Below, piece after piece: positions 37,313-50,699 of a stretch of 64,000 nucleotides of DNA; position 1 is the first letter of the stretch, and every line of letters starts with the position of its first letter. The DNA is taken from NCBI RefSeq assembly GCF_040802235.1, contig NC_133156.1, forward strand, positions 26,927,343 to 26,991,342, written 5' to 3'. The position numbers and the translations under genes were made by a program. The stretch is from Manis javanica. Taxonomy: Eukaryota > Chordata > Mammalia > Pholidota > Manidae. The notes under the pieces were generated by a model, which saw nothing but the letters and a program-made list of their open reading frames with translations, made no database searches and had not been told where the DNA came from.

Positions 37313-39108
37313 CAAATCTCTTTAAAGCAGTAAAAACTAAGGATAAAAATCTTTTATATTTACCTTTCCCTTAACAATTTCAAAGATATTCATTTCTTTT
37401 TGTTGATGCATAACTGTTATCACTTTCCTTCAGGAAAGAACTTCCTTTAACACTTCTTGTAACAATTCTTGTAATGAATTATCTGTTTTTGCTTGTTAAA
37501 AAAAAGTCTTTATTTCTCCTTAATTTTTGAAACTTTTTTCCTCTGGGTATAGAATTCTGGGTTGACAGTATTTTTATGTCAGCAATTTAAGATATCACTT
37601 CACTGTCTTCTGGTACGCATGATTTCTAATGAGGATGCTGCAATTCTTATACACAGTTCATCTGTGTATAAATGTCTTTTTTCCCTGGCTGCCTTCAGGT
37701 TTTTCTCATTACTTTTGGTTTTCTGTAGCTGGAATATGATGTGTCTAGGTTGAGTGTTTGTGTGTGCATGTTTGTAGGGGAAGAGTTAGTGTTTACCCTA
37801 TGATGTTTTGGTGTTTTTCTCTGAACTTCTTGATCTGTAGTTTTATGTCTTCTACTATTTTCTGAAAATTCTTGGCCATTATTTCTTCAAAAAATTTTCT
37901 GTCACATTGTTTCTTCTCCCTCTGAAATTCCAATTATTCATATATCAGTTCATTTTATATTATAGCTCTTGGATATTCCAGTTTTTTTCACTTTTTTTCT
38001 CTTTGTATTTGAATCAGGTAATTGTTATTGACCTATCTTCAAGTTCACATATACTTTCCTTGGCTTTTTTGAGTCTACTCATAACCCTATCAAGAAACCT
38101 TCATCTCCTATCAAATATCCTTCATAGTATTTCTTTTTTTTCACTACATTTCCATTTGACTACTTTTTATAGTTTCCATCTCTCCACTGAATTCTTCATT
38201 TGTTCACACATTTTGTCTAAATCAACTTCAAAAATGTCATGAAATTCTCAGTATTAATCATGTCCTCAATTCTCTTTGCCTTCTGGAATGGTAGGGAGTA
38301 GTCTTGGGGTTGAGTTGGCTTCTGAGAACAGCCTTTTGTAGAGGACAACAAAGATAACAACCTGGAGATTCTCCATTAGTATTACAGAATCTCAGCATCC
38401 TAAAAGCTTCTCATCTTGGAACCTTGGAAGCTAGGGTTCAAAAAAAATCATAAAATTTTAGAGTTGAACTGTAGAGCTTGAATACCTCTGGGGATGGGAA
38501 TTCACCAACCCACAAGGTGTCTGAGACCAAAGGGAAGACACTGTCCTTCCTTCAGGAAGGATGATGACATTATTGCACCATTAGAGGGAAGCCAGTCCCT
38601 GTTCAGAGACTTATAGTCAAAACAAAAGCAATATCTCTCCCTCTTCTCATCCCCCAACTTCACATACACCCAAGTAACATAGCCAGTGATCAGAAAAAGA
38701 AAAACTAAGGAAGATCAGTATATACTTGTCTTCTCTAAAGTGTTATGTAATGCTATATGGAGACTTAATTCCTTTTCATAAAAGGAGAGGATAAAAAAAC
38801 AAGACTATCCCCTAGCCTTCCTGAACAACTTTTTCCTTAAATTTGCTTTTCCAAATTTTTGTTAACAATTGGAGCTAATAAAAAGAGATTATTATTATTA
38901 GCTAGAGGTATTTTTAACCTCACTAAGCCTCAATAACTTCATCTCTAAGTAGGACCAACTTCTATTCTGCTTCCTTATAAGGCTTTAAAATGCTATGATG
39001 TGATATAAAAAAATGCTAATGGCATATTAAGTAAGAAAGGCAGGTAGTAGGACAATACATATCATGTAATGCTATTTGTAAACAATGAATATAGGTGTGT
39101 GCGTGGAT

Positions 39109-39110
<2 letters not shown>

Positions 39111-39155
<45 letters not shown>
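39111..39155. repeat. (TG)n microsatellite
   Basis: About 22 TG units with no interruption. Confidence 0.97.
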
Positions 39156-39156
<1 letters not shown>

Positions 39157-39289
39157 TATGAAAGAAGAGAGGTGCTCCAAGGGTTTCTGGTGTAAATAAA
39201 GGGGGAAGATAATTGAGTAACCTCAGGTTGGAACCTTGCACAGATCCATGATGACAGGATAGCATAGATCCATGAAAATACAATTAACT

Positions 39290-39640
39290 CTATCTTTAGT
39301 ACCTGAATTTCTAATAGAGTAATTGAAAAAAAGTTACTACTAAATTGTCCTCCAAAGTGGCTGTACAAATTTATATTCTTAACAGAATATGAAAAGGCTT
39401 CTTTCCCCATACCTTCACCAACATATGCTATTATTAAGCCTCTTTATGTTTTACATTTTTATTTTACCATATGGCAAAAAAAAGAAAGAAAATTCATTTC
39501 ATTGTTTCCATAAAGCTGAGCGTTTTTTCATATGTTTATTGGCTATTTGGATCCCCTCCTCTATATATTTGATTTGTACTTACATATGTCAGTTACACAC
39601 TTGTGAGCATTTGACATCTGAGGGGAAGAAGTAAAACCTT
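39290..39640 (-). mobile_element. Old L1 fragment, antisense
   Basis: ttgtcctccaaagtggctgt acaaattta and cataccttcaccaacatatg are the complement of old L1M 3' text. Confidence 0.5.
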
Positions 39641-40604
39641 CTGGAGAAGTTTTCTTCATGAATGTAGAAACTTCCCTTGCTTCTTTCATTTATACAGCAA
39701 AAGTTTGCTAAGGACTAAGCATTTTGCTTTCCTACATGTGTTCTGTTTAAGCATTTGGAAGGCTTGATGGCTTAGGTTCCATCTAGTATTACAATTGTAG
39801 AAGATGATGAATTGACATATGAAGAAAGAAGGTTGACTGGATTGGAGGGGAACAAGAGTCTTGGGGCCAAATAAGAGCCTCATCTTTAGAAGAGGCTCCT
39901 TAAAGCTCCAAGTTGTTGTATCTGGAGTCCTCCAAATTCATTCATTCAACACCTCCTGTTGAGTGTCAGACCCTATTCTACATCTTGATTAGCCTCTGAA
40001 AAGATGAATCCTCTTTCCTTAGAAACAGCAGAAGGCAAAAGTCAACTGTTGTCTTTAGGTTTAGAGATATTCTTTACAGACAAAAATGTTCCCCATCTTC
40101 TATCAAGCTTCCCTCTGGCACCTAACAGCATTTTAAGGACATTAATGATTCTATTCTCTCCTCAAAGAGAGGAGCTATAGCTGTGCAGTAGATGAAGACA
40201 AAGAAGACAGGAATGTCCACAGTAATAAAACAATCAAAAAAAGAGATCAGATTGCTAAAAGCCAGTCTCCAATTTCCAGGTTTGGAAAAAATCTTATTCT
40301 TCAAGATTTAGGAAAATTACTTGGTCTTCAAGCCTCAATTTCTTTCCTGCCCAGCTAGTTAATAGGGTTTATAGAGATCTAGGAGTTAATTAACAATTTT
40401 TTTAAAGATATGCTTTGTTGACAGCTAAGGAATAAACAAATGTATACCATGAAGATACATTAGGCCACTGAATATCAGAATTTAGAGAATTTGCTGACAA
40501 TTTAACCCAAACTTCCCTTGAATCATTGTCTTCCTCACTCTGCCACTTTACAGACAAGCAAACAGGCTCAGAGATGGAAAGTGACTTAATCAGTCATCAT
40601 TAAA

Positions 40605-40836
40605 AAAATATCAAATATACAGCCATTATGGAAAACAGTATGGAGATTCTTTAAAAAGTTAAAAGTATATTTTATAATCCAGCAATTCCACTCCTGGGTA
40701 TCTATCCAAAGGAAATGAAAACACTATGTCAAAAAGATATATCTCCACCCCTATGTTCATAGCAGCATTGTTTACCATAACCAAGATGTGGAAACAACCT
40801 AAGTGTCCATCAATAGATAAATGGATAAAGGAGTTG

Positions 40837-40895
<59 letters not shown>

Positions 40896-41900
40896 GTAAT
40901 ATATATAAATGGGATATTATTCTACCATAAAAATGGAGGAAATACTGCCATTTGTGACAACTTAGGTGGACCTTGAGACATTATGCTTAGTGAAATAAAA
41001 TGTTCTCCAGACAGAGAAAGACAAATACTCTCTATTCTCACATATATGTGAAATCTAAACAACAAAAACTAAACACATAGCAACATGGATGGTTCTCGAG
41101 TGTATTATGCTAAGTGAAATAAGCCAGGCGGGGAAAGACAAATATCATGATTTCACTTACTTGTGGAATATAAATACAAAGCAAAACAGAATGAACAAAA
41201 CAGCAGTAGACTCATAGACAGTAAGAATTGACTAGTGGTGACCCTGGAGGAGGGATTGGGGTTGGGGGGAAGAGGGGTGGATAAAGGGGCACAAAAATTC
41301 TCAATCATAATATAAGTTGGTCACAGAGATGGAAGTACAGCATGGAGAATACAACCAGTGATTCTGTAACATCTTCCTATGTTGACAGGTAGTAACTGCA
41401 CTAGTGGGAGTGAGGATTTAATAATATGGGTAACTGTTGAACCACTGTGTTACATATTTGAAACCAATATAAGATTGTATATCAACGATACTTCAATAAA
41501 AAAACTAAATTCATAGGAAAACAGATCAGATTTGTGGTTATCAGGATCACAGGGTGGAGGGTGAGGGAATTAGAAGAATGTGGGCAAAAGTTACAAACTT
41601 CCAGTTACAAGATAAATAAGTACTAGGGATGTAATGTACAGCATGAGGACTATAACCAGCACAGAGTTACATATGAAAGTAGTCAAGAGAATAATTGCTA
41701 AGAGTTATTATAAGGAAAAAATTTGTTTTTAGTTTTCTTTTTTCTTTTTTTTTGTATCTGTATGAGATGATGGATGTTGACTTAAACTGTGGTAACCATT
41801 TCATAATATATGTAAGTCACATCATTATACTGTACCCCTTAAACTTAGACAGCACTATATGCCAATTGTATCTCAATAAAACTGAAAAAGAAGAGGAAAA
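40605..41900 (+). mobile_element. Old L1 3' end with a younger L1 3' end nested inside
   Basis: The outer L1 runs from the end of ORF2 (ccattatggaaaacagtatg) to about 41,088 and resumes at about 41,507 with cataggaaaacagatcagatt and the rest of its 3' UTR to about 41,880. Between them sits a younger 3' fragment of the lineage-specific L1 type (from caacatggatgg, through aacagcagtagactcatag, to tatcaacgatacttcaataa). The junction bases aaactaaa recur on both sides as an imperfect target duplication. An AT microsatellite has expanded inside the outer element. Confidence 0.75.
40838..40893. repeat. (AT)n microsatellite inside an L1 3' region
   Basis: About 28 uninterrupted AT units, at the position where L1 ORF2 normally has a short atata motif (after atggataaa). 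This is a known hot spot for AT expansion in L1 copies. Confidence 0.95.
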
Positions 41901-42279
41901 TGCCAAATATTCTACACTTGTTTTGACTCAGAGGATATTTTGTTATTAACATATCCAAATCTATAAACACCAGCTTTCGTACCCTGTGATGATTTGGAGA
42001 TTTGTTCCTTTCCTCATTCCTGAGTATGCCTCACCCAGGGTTGCAAAGAGATAAAGCTCAAAGACAGGGTGAGGAATATTTTCCCAGATTACTTGGAACT
42101 TTTACATAAGATCAAAAGTTTAATAATTTGTAATTCAGGCTTTATTGTATCTCAGCCTCAATATACCCACATAGAAATTACCCCACTAAAATGTCCTGCC
42201 CCTATAGAGCACTATTAGCAGGAGCAGGAGAATCCTTCTGTCGTCCTGTGCAATATTTTCTAATGCTCTGCCATGCTAG

Positions 42280-42655
<376 letters not shown>

Positions 42656-43279
42656 TCTGATATTCTAGCCTTGTTTAAGTAAAGATCCTTTTTTCATTGC
42701 TAATGGCTAATATTTTTTTTTTGAAAGAACAGTATGTTTACTAGGTTCCCCCCTTCACCAAGTCCCTCCCACATACCCCTTCACAGTCACTATCCATCTG
42801 CGTAGTAAGATGCTGGCTAATATTTTTATGAGGCCTCCATGGTGCTAGGCAGAAAGCACAGAGTTGGGTCAGAGTCCTGAGCTTTGTCATTTGTTTCCAC
42901 CTGATCCAGGCCAGGCCCTGTGCCCTTGGGAGCCTCAGTTTCATATATGTAGTTAAGAGTCCAACTTGACTTACTTCAAACCATTGTGGGGAGAAAGTAA
43001 GTGTACATGGGTAAGCACACTTAAAAAAGATAAAGGATTCTACAGATGTCTGTGATTCTTATTATGTCACTGTTTATTCCTATGAGGGGCAAAGGAGGCA
43101 CAACCAGAACCTGCCTTTCTCTAAGCCAGGCTAAGCTGTCTCTTGTCCCAACAGCTTGAGAGCTGAGAAAACACTCATCTGTGATCTCAGGGACCTGTTT
43201 CAGGATCTCAGGAACAGGCACTATTGATCCAGGCTCACTGTGGGCCAGGAAATCTACAAAATGTATCCCATACACTATA

Positions 43280-43560
43280 GCATTAAATCATCCACAGAAC
43301 CCTTTAAGGTAAATAGTATCTGCTCCATTTTACAAGGGAGGATGCATGGGCTCTGAGAGTTAGTATAACTCTTAGTATAAGCCTAACAGTTGGTGGCAGA
43401 GCCAGAATTCAAATGCTGGCCGCCTAGGTGCTGAAGCCCATGTTCATATTAAACCCTGTCACTACCTTAGCTATGTGACCTAAGTGACTTCTCTCTGGGA
43501 CTCAGTTTTCCCATCAGTAAAATGGGAGGGTTGGCTACATTTCTAAGGGCCCTTTCTAAA
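43280..43560. repeat. Two MIR fragments back to back
   Basis: Antisense words (ccattttacaagggaggatg, gtggcagagccagaattcaa) to 43450, then sense words (ctatgtgacctaagtgactt, tcagttttcccatcagtaaa). Confidence 0.6.
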
Positions 43561-43974
43561 TCATTTTTGCTCTGCACACTTAACAAGAGGCCAGCCTCCC
43601 TGCTGGTTGGTGGGGCTGGTTGTGGCCTTGCCTCCAGCCTTCTGGAGCTCCCTGAACTACTTTCCCTGAGCCCATCAAGAAGGGACAGGAACGATGATGA
43701 TATGTTTGCAGTTAGTGGGCACTTTAACCAGCTGAAGATGCTGTTGAGCACTATCATAGCATCTATTTATCATGGGCACCAGCTTGATTCAGAGGGAAGA
43801 GCACTGAGCAGGGGTTCATACAGGGCTGGATTTTAGTTCCAGGACTACCTTTAGCCAGCTAGGGAATGTGAACATCTTGGGGGACGAAGGGGACCATTCA
43901 ACTTCCCAGCATCACTCCCCACCTGGAAGCAATGCTCTGATTTTGCCTTAGGGAACTACCCTTTCTCCACCCCT

Positions 43975-44405
43975 AGTCTGATTGCAGAAAAGCAAGGTCC
44001 ACCCTGACCCCATGTGGGCACATGACCCAGGCTTAGCAAATCAGTGCATTCAGCCCCCTGCCCGTAGTATTTTGTTCTAGGGTAAGCATGTGATCCAAAG
44101 GCTTTGATTAGGAAATGATATCAGGAGAGGGTTAATCTTTATGCTGGAGATGCTAAACCCAGATGAACTAGCCTGGAGTTATATTAAACAGATTCCCACA
44201 CTGCATAGTAGAAGCATGTCTCTAGCAGGAATAAATGAAGCCAAGAGATAGAGGAAGGGCCTGTGGGTATCACTGGAGTTCCTTCTTCCACTGGTGCCTG
44301 GTGCAGGTTCCACCTTGTACTTCCCAGTTACCTAGGTCAATTTTCTTTCTCTTAAGCCACATGAGGCTGGGTTTCTGACATTTGTAACTAAAAGAACCCT
44401 GACTA
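43975..44405 (-). repeat. Ancient interspersed repeat (family Y), inverted
   Basis: catgtgggcacatgacccag, tagcaaatcagtgcattcag and aactaaaagaaccctgacta are complements of the words seen at 29870-30480. Confidence 0.45.
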
Positions 44406-44519
44406 AATCTCTCAGTGACCTTGAGCAAGTTCTTTCACTTCTTTTAGGGTTAACTGCCTCATCCAAAAAGAAAAAGTTGAAACTCTAAGATCCATAAGTA
44501 CCAACGATCTATAATTTTA

Positions 44520-45240
44520 TATTATAATGAAAATGGAATCTCAACTACACATCCATCAGAATAACTATAATCAAAAACATGGATAATACCAATTATTGAT
44601 GAAGCCGTGGTGAAACAGGACTCTTGTGCATAGCTGATTGGAATGTAAAATGACACAATCACTTTGAAAAGCAGTTTGGTAGTTTTCAGAAAGTACTTAT
44701 GTACTTATGATACAACCCAGATATCCTACATCTAGGTATTTGCCCAAGAAAAATGAAAACAAAATATGTCCACACGAACATGTGTATTCAGTTGTTCATG
44801 GCAGCATTACTCATAACAGACCCAAACTGGAACCAGTCAAAAGGTCCATCAACTGATAAATGGATAAACTAAATGTGGCATATCCATACAATGAAATGTC
44901 ATTCAATAATTAAAGGAACAAACTATCGATACATGTTACAACATGTACAAACCTCAAAAACATTATGCAAAGTAAAAGCAGCCAAGTGCAACAGACCACA
45001 TATTGTATGAATCCATTTTTGTTAACTGTCTAGAAAAGGTAAATTTACAAAGACAAAGCAGATCAATTGTTGGTTAGGGTTGAGGAGTAGGACTGGGGAT
45101 TAACTATTAACTGTAAATGGGAAGGAGGAGATTTTTGGTATGATTGAAATGATCCCAAACTGAATGAAGAGGCCAGGAGAGATCTAAAACATTCTTGGAT
45201 GTTATGCAAAAATTATCCAACTCAGGAAAGTGTGAAAATG
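44520..45240 (+). mobile_element. Old L1 3' fragment
   Basis: catccatcagaataactata, tggaatgtaaaatgacacaa, gtatttgcccaagaaaaatg, agcattactcataacagacc and gaatgaatccattt-like text are diverged L1 ORF2/3' UTR words in sense orientation. Confidence 0.65.
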
Positions 45241-45354
45241 TTAGAAGCTGAAGAAATCATGGCTTACACAGTTATTGGTCTAGAGAAAGAAAATCATCTC
45301 TCTGACATGATTTATAACTCTGGGACTAAGGAATTTGCCATATACAGTTTCTGA

Positions 45355-45485
45355 TATGATTGCATTTGAATCATTAAGGCCCATGTAGATTCCTAAATCA
45401 ACACCCTTGAGGTGGGGCCCAGAAATCCGTATTTTAACAAGCCTCCAGATTGCTGTCCTACCCACTGGAGTTTCAGGACCACTCT
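45355..45485. mobile_element. hAT-type MER fragment
   Basis: ggtggggcccagaaatccgt and ttttaacaagcctccag are words of the same hAT class as the element at 2615-2812. Only the middle is preserved. Confidence 0.5.
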
Positions 45486-45639
45486 CCAGCCAGTATTGGT
45501 GGGGGTGGAAGAACTTCTCAGGGAAAATGCAAAACAAGTCACAAGATTCAGGTTCCAATCCTGTAAAATACCAGTGGATTTCTGGAAGTGAAAGTGTGAG
45601 AAGACACAGGGTTCACATTCCAAAAAAGATTTACTGACT

Positions 45640-45850
45640 TAGGTCAGAAGTTGGCAAACATTTTCTATAAAGGGTCAAATAGTAAATACAATATTTTAAT
45701 CTTTGTGGGCCATACAATCGCTACTGCAACTGAGCATGGGCAATACATAAATGCATTGGGATGTGTTCCAGTAAAACTCTATTTGCAAAGACAGGCATCA
45801 GGATAGATTTGGACAACAGGTCATAATTTGCCAGCCCTTTCTTTAGGTTG
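45640..45850. mobile_element. Non-autonomous hAT-type DNA transposon (copy 2 of a family)
   Basis: Begins aggtcagaagttggcaaaca and contains tgggccatacaatcg and gtgttccagtaaaactct; ends cataatttgccagcccttt. It aligns along its length with the element at 37098. Confidence 0.7.
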
Positions 45851-45859
45851 TTGCAAAAG

Positions 45860-47060
45860 AAGAGAGAAATAAGTTGGATCAGTGTCAATACTTGGTATCT
45901 CACTAATCCAATAAGGAAATACAAGTCCATAAAGTCTCTTACTTTCCAAAATCAACAGTGGAAGCTCCTTTTTCCCTTTTGCCAGAACATTCACTCCACC
46001 TGGCTGGTGCCAGAATGTCTCTGTATAGTACAAAGGAAAGTAGTGGGGTTTGCCATTCTGATGCCAGCAGCCAGCCACCTTTCTCCAGCTACCTACTGCC
46101 TATTATTACACAGTGATAAACTCCTTAGGCTACATGGCCTGTAGCTAGAGTCAGGGAAAGAGGTTAGGGCTGATCCTGGAACAGGTCTTCTGGGGAGACT
46201 TTGTGAATGGGAGACTGAAATCTTGGGAATGAGGATTCTCTCGTTGTCCACCACCACATGTGCACATTATTAAACCTCTGTGGTCTCAAGTTCCTCATCT
46301 GTAAACAAAGGGACTATAATCCCTGCCCTTCATCCTCCCAGGTTTGTTGTTAATATCAGCAGGATCCTGGATGGGATAAGTCCTAGGGAACTGCATAGTT
46401 CCATACCCACAGGAGCACCCTGCCTGGGTATCATTGGCTGTCAGATCTCTTGCCTTAGCCCTAATTTATCTTCCTCTTTTTTTTTTCTCCCTTAATAATC
46501 CTCACCTTTGAATCATGAGCAGGTAGAGGGGAAAAGACACTTCTGAAGTTAAATTTGAGGGGAAAAAATGTCCCCAGTTCTGTAGTATGTTCTTTATAGA
46601 ATTTATAGCAGAGAATCATGGTTGAGAAGATGGATTACCCACAAGTTAAATCCCAGCAGTTAACCTCAATGTGTGAGGATTTTTTTTAACTGCTTCCTTC
46701 TTTGTGTAAGTGGATGTAAGGGTGGCACTTGAAACTAGACATCAGTTTTGAATTTCTCCTTGTGAATGTATAGGAGGACAGCCAGTGCCTAAGAGGGGAG
46801 TTGTAGGGAGGAGACTGAGAGCAGCAGAGGCATCTGCTATGGACCTGACATGGTGCTAAGGATGAAAAGGAATGCAAGAATGGTCAAACACAGCCCCTCT
46901 CCTCCAAGAGTTTATGGTATCCTGGGAAGAGATGTGAGTAACAGGTGTACTTATTATTGCTCTCTTTTTCTTCTAGCACATTAGCAGACCCCAACTTCCT
47001 GTATTCTTAACCTACCCTTTTAAAATGTTTGATTTGCATTTGTTGCAATAATAGCGTGTT
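45860..47060. other. No gene recognised
   Basis: Unique-looking intergenic sequence with small open frames only and no splice-bounded similarity to SLC36A. Confidence 0.5.
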
Positions 47061-47064
47061 TAAA

Positions 47065-48775
47065 AATTAAGCATTGAAATCCCTATCAAAATCCAATCAC
47101 ATTTCTCAATGAATTAGAGCAAATAATCCTAAAATTTATAGGGAATCACAAAAGATATAGAATAGCCAAAGCAGCCCTGAGAAAGAAGAACAAAGTTGGA
47201 GGGATTATGATCCCTGACTTCAAACTCTACTGCAAAGCTACAGTAATCAAAACAGTCTGGACTGGCACAACAACAGACCCATAGATCAATGGAACAGAAT
47301 AGAGAGCCCAGGTATAAACCCACACATATATGCTCAATTAATATACAATAAAGGAGACATGAATGTACGATGGGCAAATGAAAGCCTCTTCAACAACTGG
47401 TGTTGGCAAAACTGGACAGCTGCATGTAATAGAATGAAACTGGATTATTGTCTAACTTCATACACAAAAGTAAATTCGAAATGGATCAAAGACCTGAATG
47501 TAAGACATGAAACCATAAAACTCTTAGAAGAAAACATAGGCAAAAGTATCTTGTACATAGCATGAGCAATTTTTTCCTTGACACATCTCCTTGGGTGACG
47601 CAAATGAAATAAAAAATGAACTAGTGGGTCTACACCAAACCAAAAAGCTTCTGTACAGCAAAGGACACCACCAGCAGAACAAAAAGGAAATATACAGTAT
47701 GGAAGAATATATTCATAAATAATTTATCTGATAAGGTCTTAACATCTGAAATATATAAAGAACTCACACACCTCAACACCAAAAAACAAATAACCTGATT
47801 AAAAAATGGGCAGAGGATCTGAATAGACACTTCTCCAAAGAAGAAATATGGATGGCCAACAGGCGCATGAAAAGCTGCTCCACATCACTGATCCTCAGGG
47901 AACTGCAAATTAAAACCCTAATGAGATATCACCTCATGCCAGTTAGAATGGGCACTATCCAAAAGACAAGAAATAACAAGTGTCGGTGAGGATGTGGAGA
48001 AAAGGGAACCCTCCTGCACTGTTGGTGGGAATGTAAATTAGTTCAACCACTGTGAAAAGCAGTATGGAGGTTCCTCAAAAAACTAAAAATAGAAATGCAT
48101 TTGACCCAGGAATTCCACTCCTAGGAATTTATCCAAAGAAAACAAGATCCCTGATTCGAAAAGATATATGCTCCCCTATGTTTAGTGCTGCATTATTTGC
48201 AATAGCCAAGATATGGAAGCAGCCAAAGTGTCCATCAATAGACGAATGGATAAAGAAGACACATATCTGTGGTACATAGACACAATGGAGTATTATTCAG
48301 CCATAAAAAAAGAAAGAAATCCTGCCATTTGGGACAACATGGATGGACAGAGAGGGTAACGCTAAGTGAAATAAGCCAGCCAGAGAAAGACAAATACCAT
48401 AGATTTCACTTAATGTGGAATACAAAAGCAAAACAAAACAAAATGAACAAAACAGTAGTAGACTCACAGACACTGAGAAGTAACTGGTCGTTACCATGAG
48501 AGAAGGGTAGGTGAAATAGGTGAGGGGGATAAAGAGGCCCAAAATCTCAATTGTAATATAAATTAGTCATGGGGATGAAAGTACAGCATAGAGAATATAG
48601 TCAACAGTTTGTAACATCTTTCTATGTTAACAGATAATAATTACACTAGTTGGGGTGAGCATTTAATAATATATACAACTGTTGAGTCACTATGTTGTAT
48701 AGTTGAAACCCATATAATATTGTATATCAACTGTATTTCAATTTGAAAAGCCAAAAAATAAATACAAATTAATAA
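47065..48775 (+). mobile_element. 5'-truncated L1 (ORF2 3' part plus 3' UTR)
   Basis: It begins in ORF2 at atccctatcaaaatcc and continues through the family phrases gtctggactggcaca, gaacagaatagagagcc, aatgggcagaggatctgaat and tgggaatgtaaattagt. It ends in the same 3' UTR type as the L1 at 12.9 kb (acagtagtagactcacag to caactgtatttcaat). The reading frame is interrupted. Confidence 0.85.
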
Positions 48776-48904
48776 ATACTAGACCTTGAAATTAAAATGT
48801 GAGATTCCCACTCATAAGTCTTCATTTATACAGTGGAGGAGGAACTACTTTAAGACCTTCCAGATCTTTTGCAAGAACAGATACACATCGATATAATATG
48901 TGTG

Positions 48905-49250
48905 TCTTCGTTCATTCATGCTGCTATAACAAAATACCACAGTCTGGGCAGCTTGTAATCAACAGCAGTCTGTTTCTAACAGTTTTGGAAGCTGGAAGTC
49001 CAAGGTCAGCATGGTCAGCCGCACGGTCAGCTGAGGGCCCTCTTCTGGGCGCAGATTTCTCACGGTGTCTTCACATGCCAGAAGAGGCAAGGGAGCTCTT
49101 TCGAGCCTTGTTTATAAAAGCATAGATCTTGTTCGTGAGGACGCCACCCTCATGACCAAAGTTCCCACCTCCTAATGTCATCACATTGGGCATTAAGACT
49201 TCAGCATTTGAATTTGGAAGGGATACAAACATTCAGACTGTAGCAGTGTA
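48905..49250 (-). mobile_element. Solo LTR, MaLR-like, antisense
   Basis: Opens ttcattcatgctgctataac aaaataccacagtctggg and ends tggaagggatacaaacattc agactgtagcagtg. These are typical words of a MaLR LTR read backwards. Confidence 0.65.
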
Positions 49251-49299
49251 TATGTGTGGGTGTGTATTTTCCATGTGTGGGTGGATGTTTGTGGTTCCC

Positions 49300-49690
49300 C
49301 ACTTATTTTTAGAAAAAGGGGATCATATTATACTTGTGAGCACTTCATATTTCACAATGATATATCCTGAACACCACTTCACATCAATATATGCAGATGT
49401 GATTGAATCTTTATAACAGCTGCAGCAATGTTTTTCTCAATAGAATCACCATAATTTATTTAATCATTATCCCCTCGATGTACATGCAGGTTGTCTCCAA
49501 TCTTTTGCTTGTACAGATAACGCTGTAGTAAAGACCCTGGTGTAGAGCTTGCTGTGCAAGCAACTCTATAGGATAGATTCCTGGAAACTGAGTCACTGAG
49601 TTAAAGGGAATGTGCTTTTTAAAATTTTAATAAATATCACCAAATTCACTTCCAAGGCTCTGTCACTGTTATCTTTGATATGCTCATCTT
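49300..49690 (-). mobile_element. Old L1 fragment, antisense
   Basis: aatcattatcccctcgatgt acatgcaggttg, ataacgctgtagtaaagacc and gattcctggaaactgagtca are recognisable complements of an L1M 3' region. Confidence 0.5.
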
Positions 49691-50359
49691 TGATCAGTGG
49701 AGTGTCTTATCATGCTGCCCCTCTTATTACAGCTCCTAATCTTCAGATTATATTTCTCCCATGTGATGAATATCTGTTTCTGCTGCCCAGTATCCATCCC
49801 CACTTCCTCTGGTAATCATTCCCTAATTTTCCTTTGGAAAACCACTTTTGCCACCCTCCATCTACACAGTTCTTCTGAGGTTGACTCTGACGCCCACGCC
49901 AGGGGTAACTCAACCCTAGATCATCAGAGTTCCAATGACTGGTTCAAGCATATCATGTTTCCCAATATGGCACATAGGAAATTCCCAATAAATAGAAGCT
50001 CTCATTGTATTATTATGATTATCACCAACATCATCACCGTGATTAGCTTCCGCTGAAAGCAAAAACTCGGTTGAATGAAACATGCAGAGTTCACACCTGT
50101 GGCAGGTGAGGCAGGGCCCACCGTGCCCTCATCCCTCTGCTGCAGGAGGAGCCGCTTGCGGAAGCCACTCACTTCTCCCCCTCTTCAAGCCCAGCTCTCA
50201 ACAGGTTCAAAGACCTCGAAACGGGCCAGAGCCCATGCCCACACACGGAGGGGTTCTGAGGGACAGTTTTTAATATTACAGATGCTGTAGTAGGTCTGGT
50301 GGACCTTTGGAGGTCAGGCCTGATAGAATGATTTCATGAAGAGTCAGGATGTAAATGAC

Positions 50360-50437
50360 TAGGCCTTTCTGTCTCACACACACACATACACATGCACACA
50401 CACATGCTTCTCTCCATCTCCACCAGCACCTTGTCTG

Positions 50438-50472
<35 letters not shown>

Positions 50473-50548
50473 CACACTTCATCTCCATCAGCACCTCATC
50501 CCTCTCTCACACTCATGCTTCTCTCCATCTCCACTGGCACCTTGTCTG

Positions 50549-50606
<58 letters not shown>

Positions 50607-50695
50607 CCGTCACCACCACCTCTTCTGTCTCACCCACATGCACACATGCACGCACACGCACAGACGACACTTCTCTCCATCCCCGCCAGCACCTC
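50360..50695. repeat. Compound CT/CA minisatellite
   Basis: A unit of the form cttctctccatctccaccag cacc..., then tgtctctctctc, then a CA run, recurs with variation starting near 50408, 50478, 50518, 50604 and 50671. Long CA runs lie at 50449-50470 and 50570-50603. Long open frames here on both strands (up to 236 residues, rich in TH or VC dipeptides) are repeat artefacts. Confidence 0.85.
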
Positions 50696-50699
50696 AGCA

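Larger units (their letters stand above)
35240..38280 (-). mobile_element. Old L1 in antisense, interrupted by two DNA transposons
   Basis: The T-rich plus strand reads as the complement of L1 ORF2 (for example tattgatctttgcaaatgaacagc, and gtgttattgaatttccag at about 36010). High divergence and two hAT-type insertions (35597-35885, 37098-37312) show it is older than the plus-strand L1s. It fills much of the gap between the last two pseudo-exons of the SLC36A copy. Confidence 0.78.
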
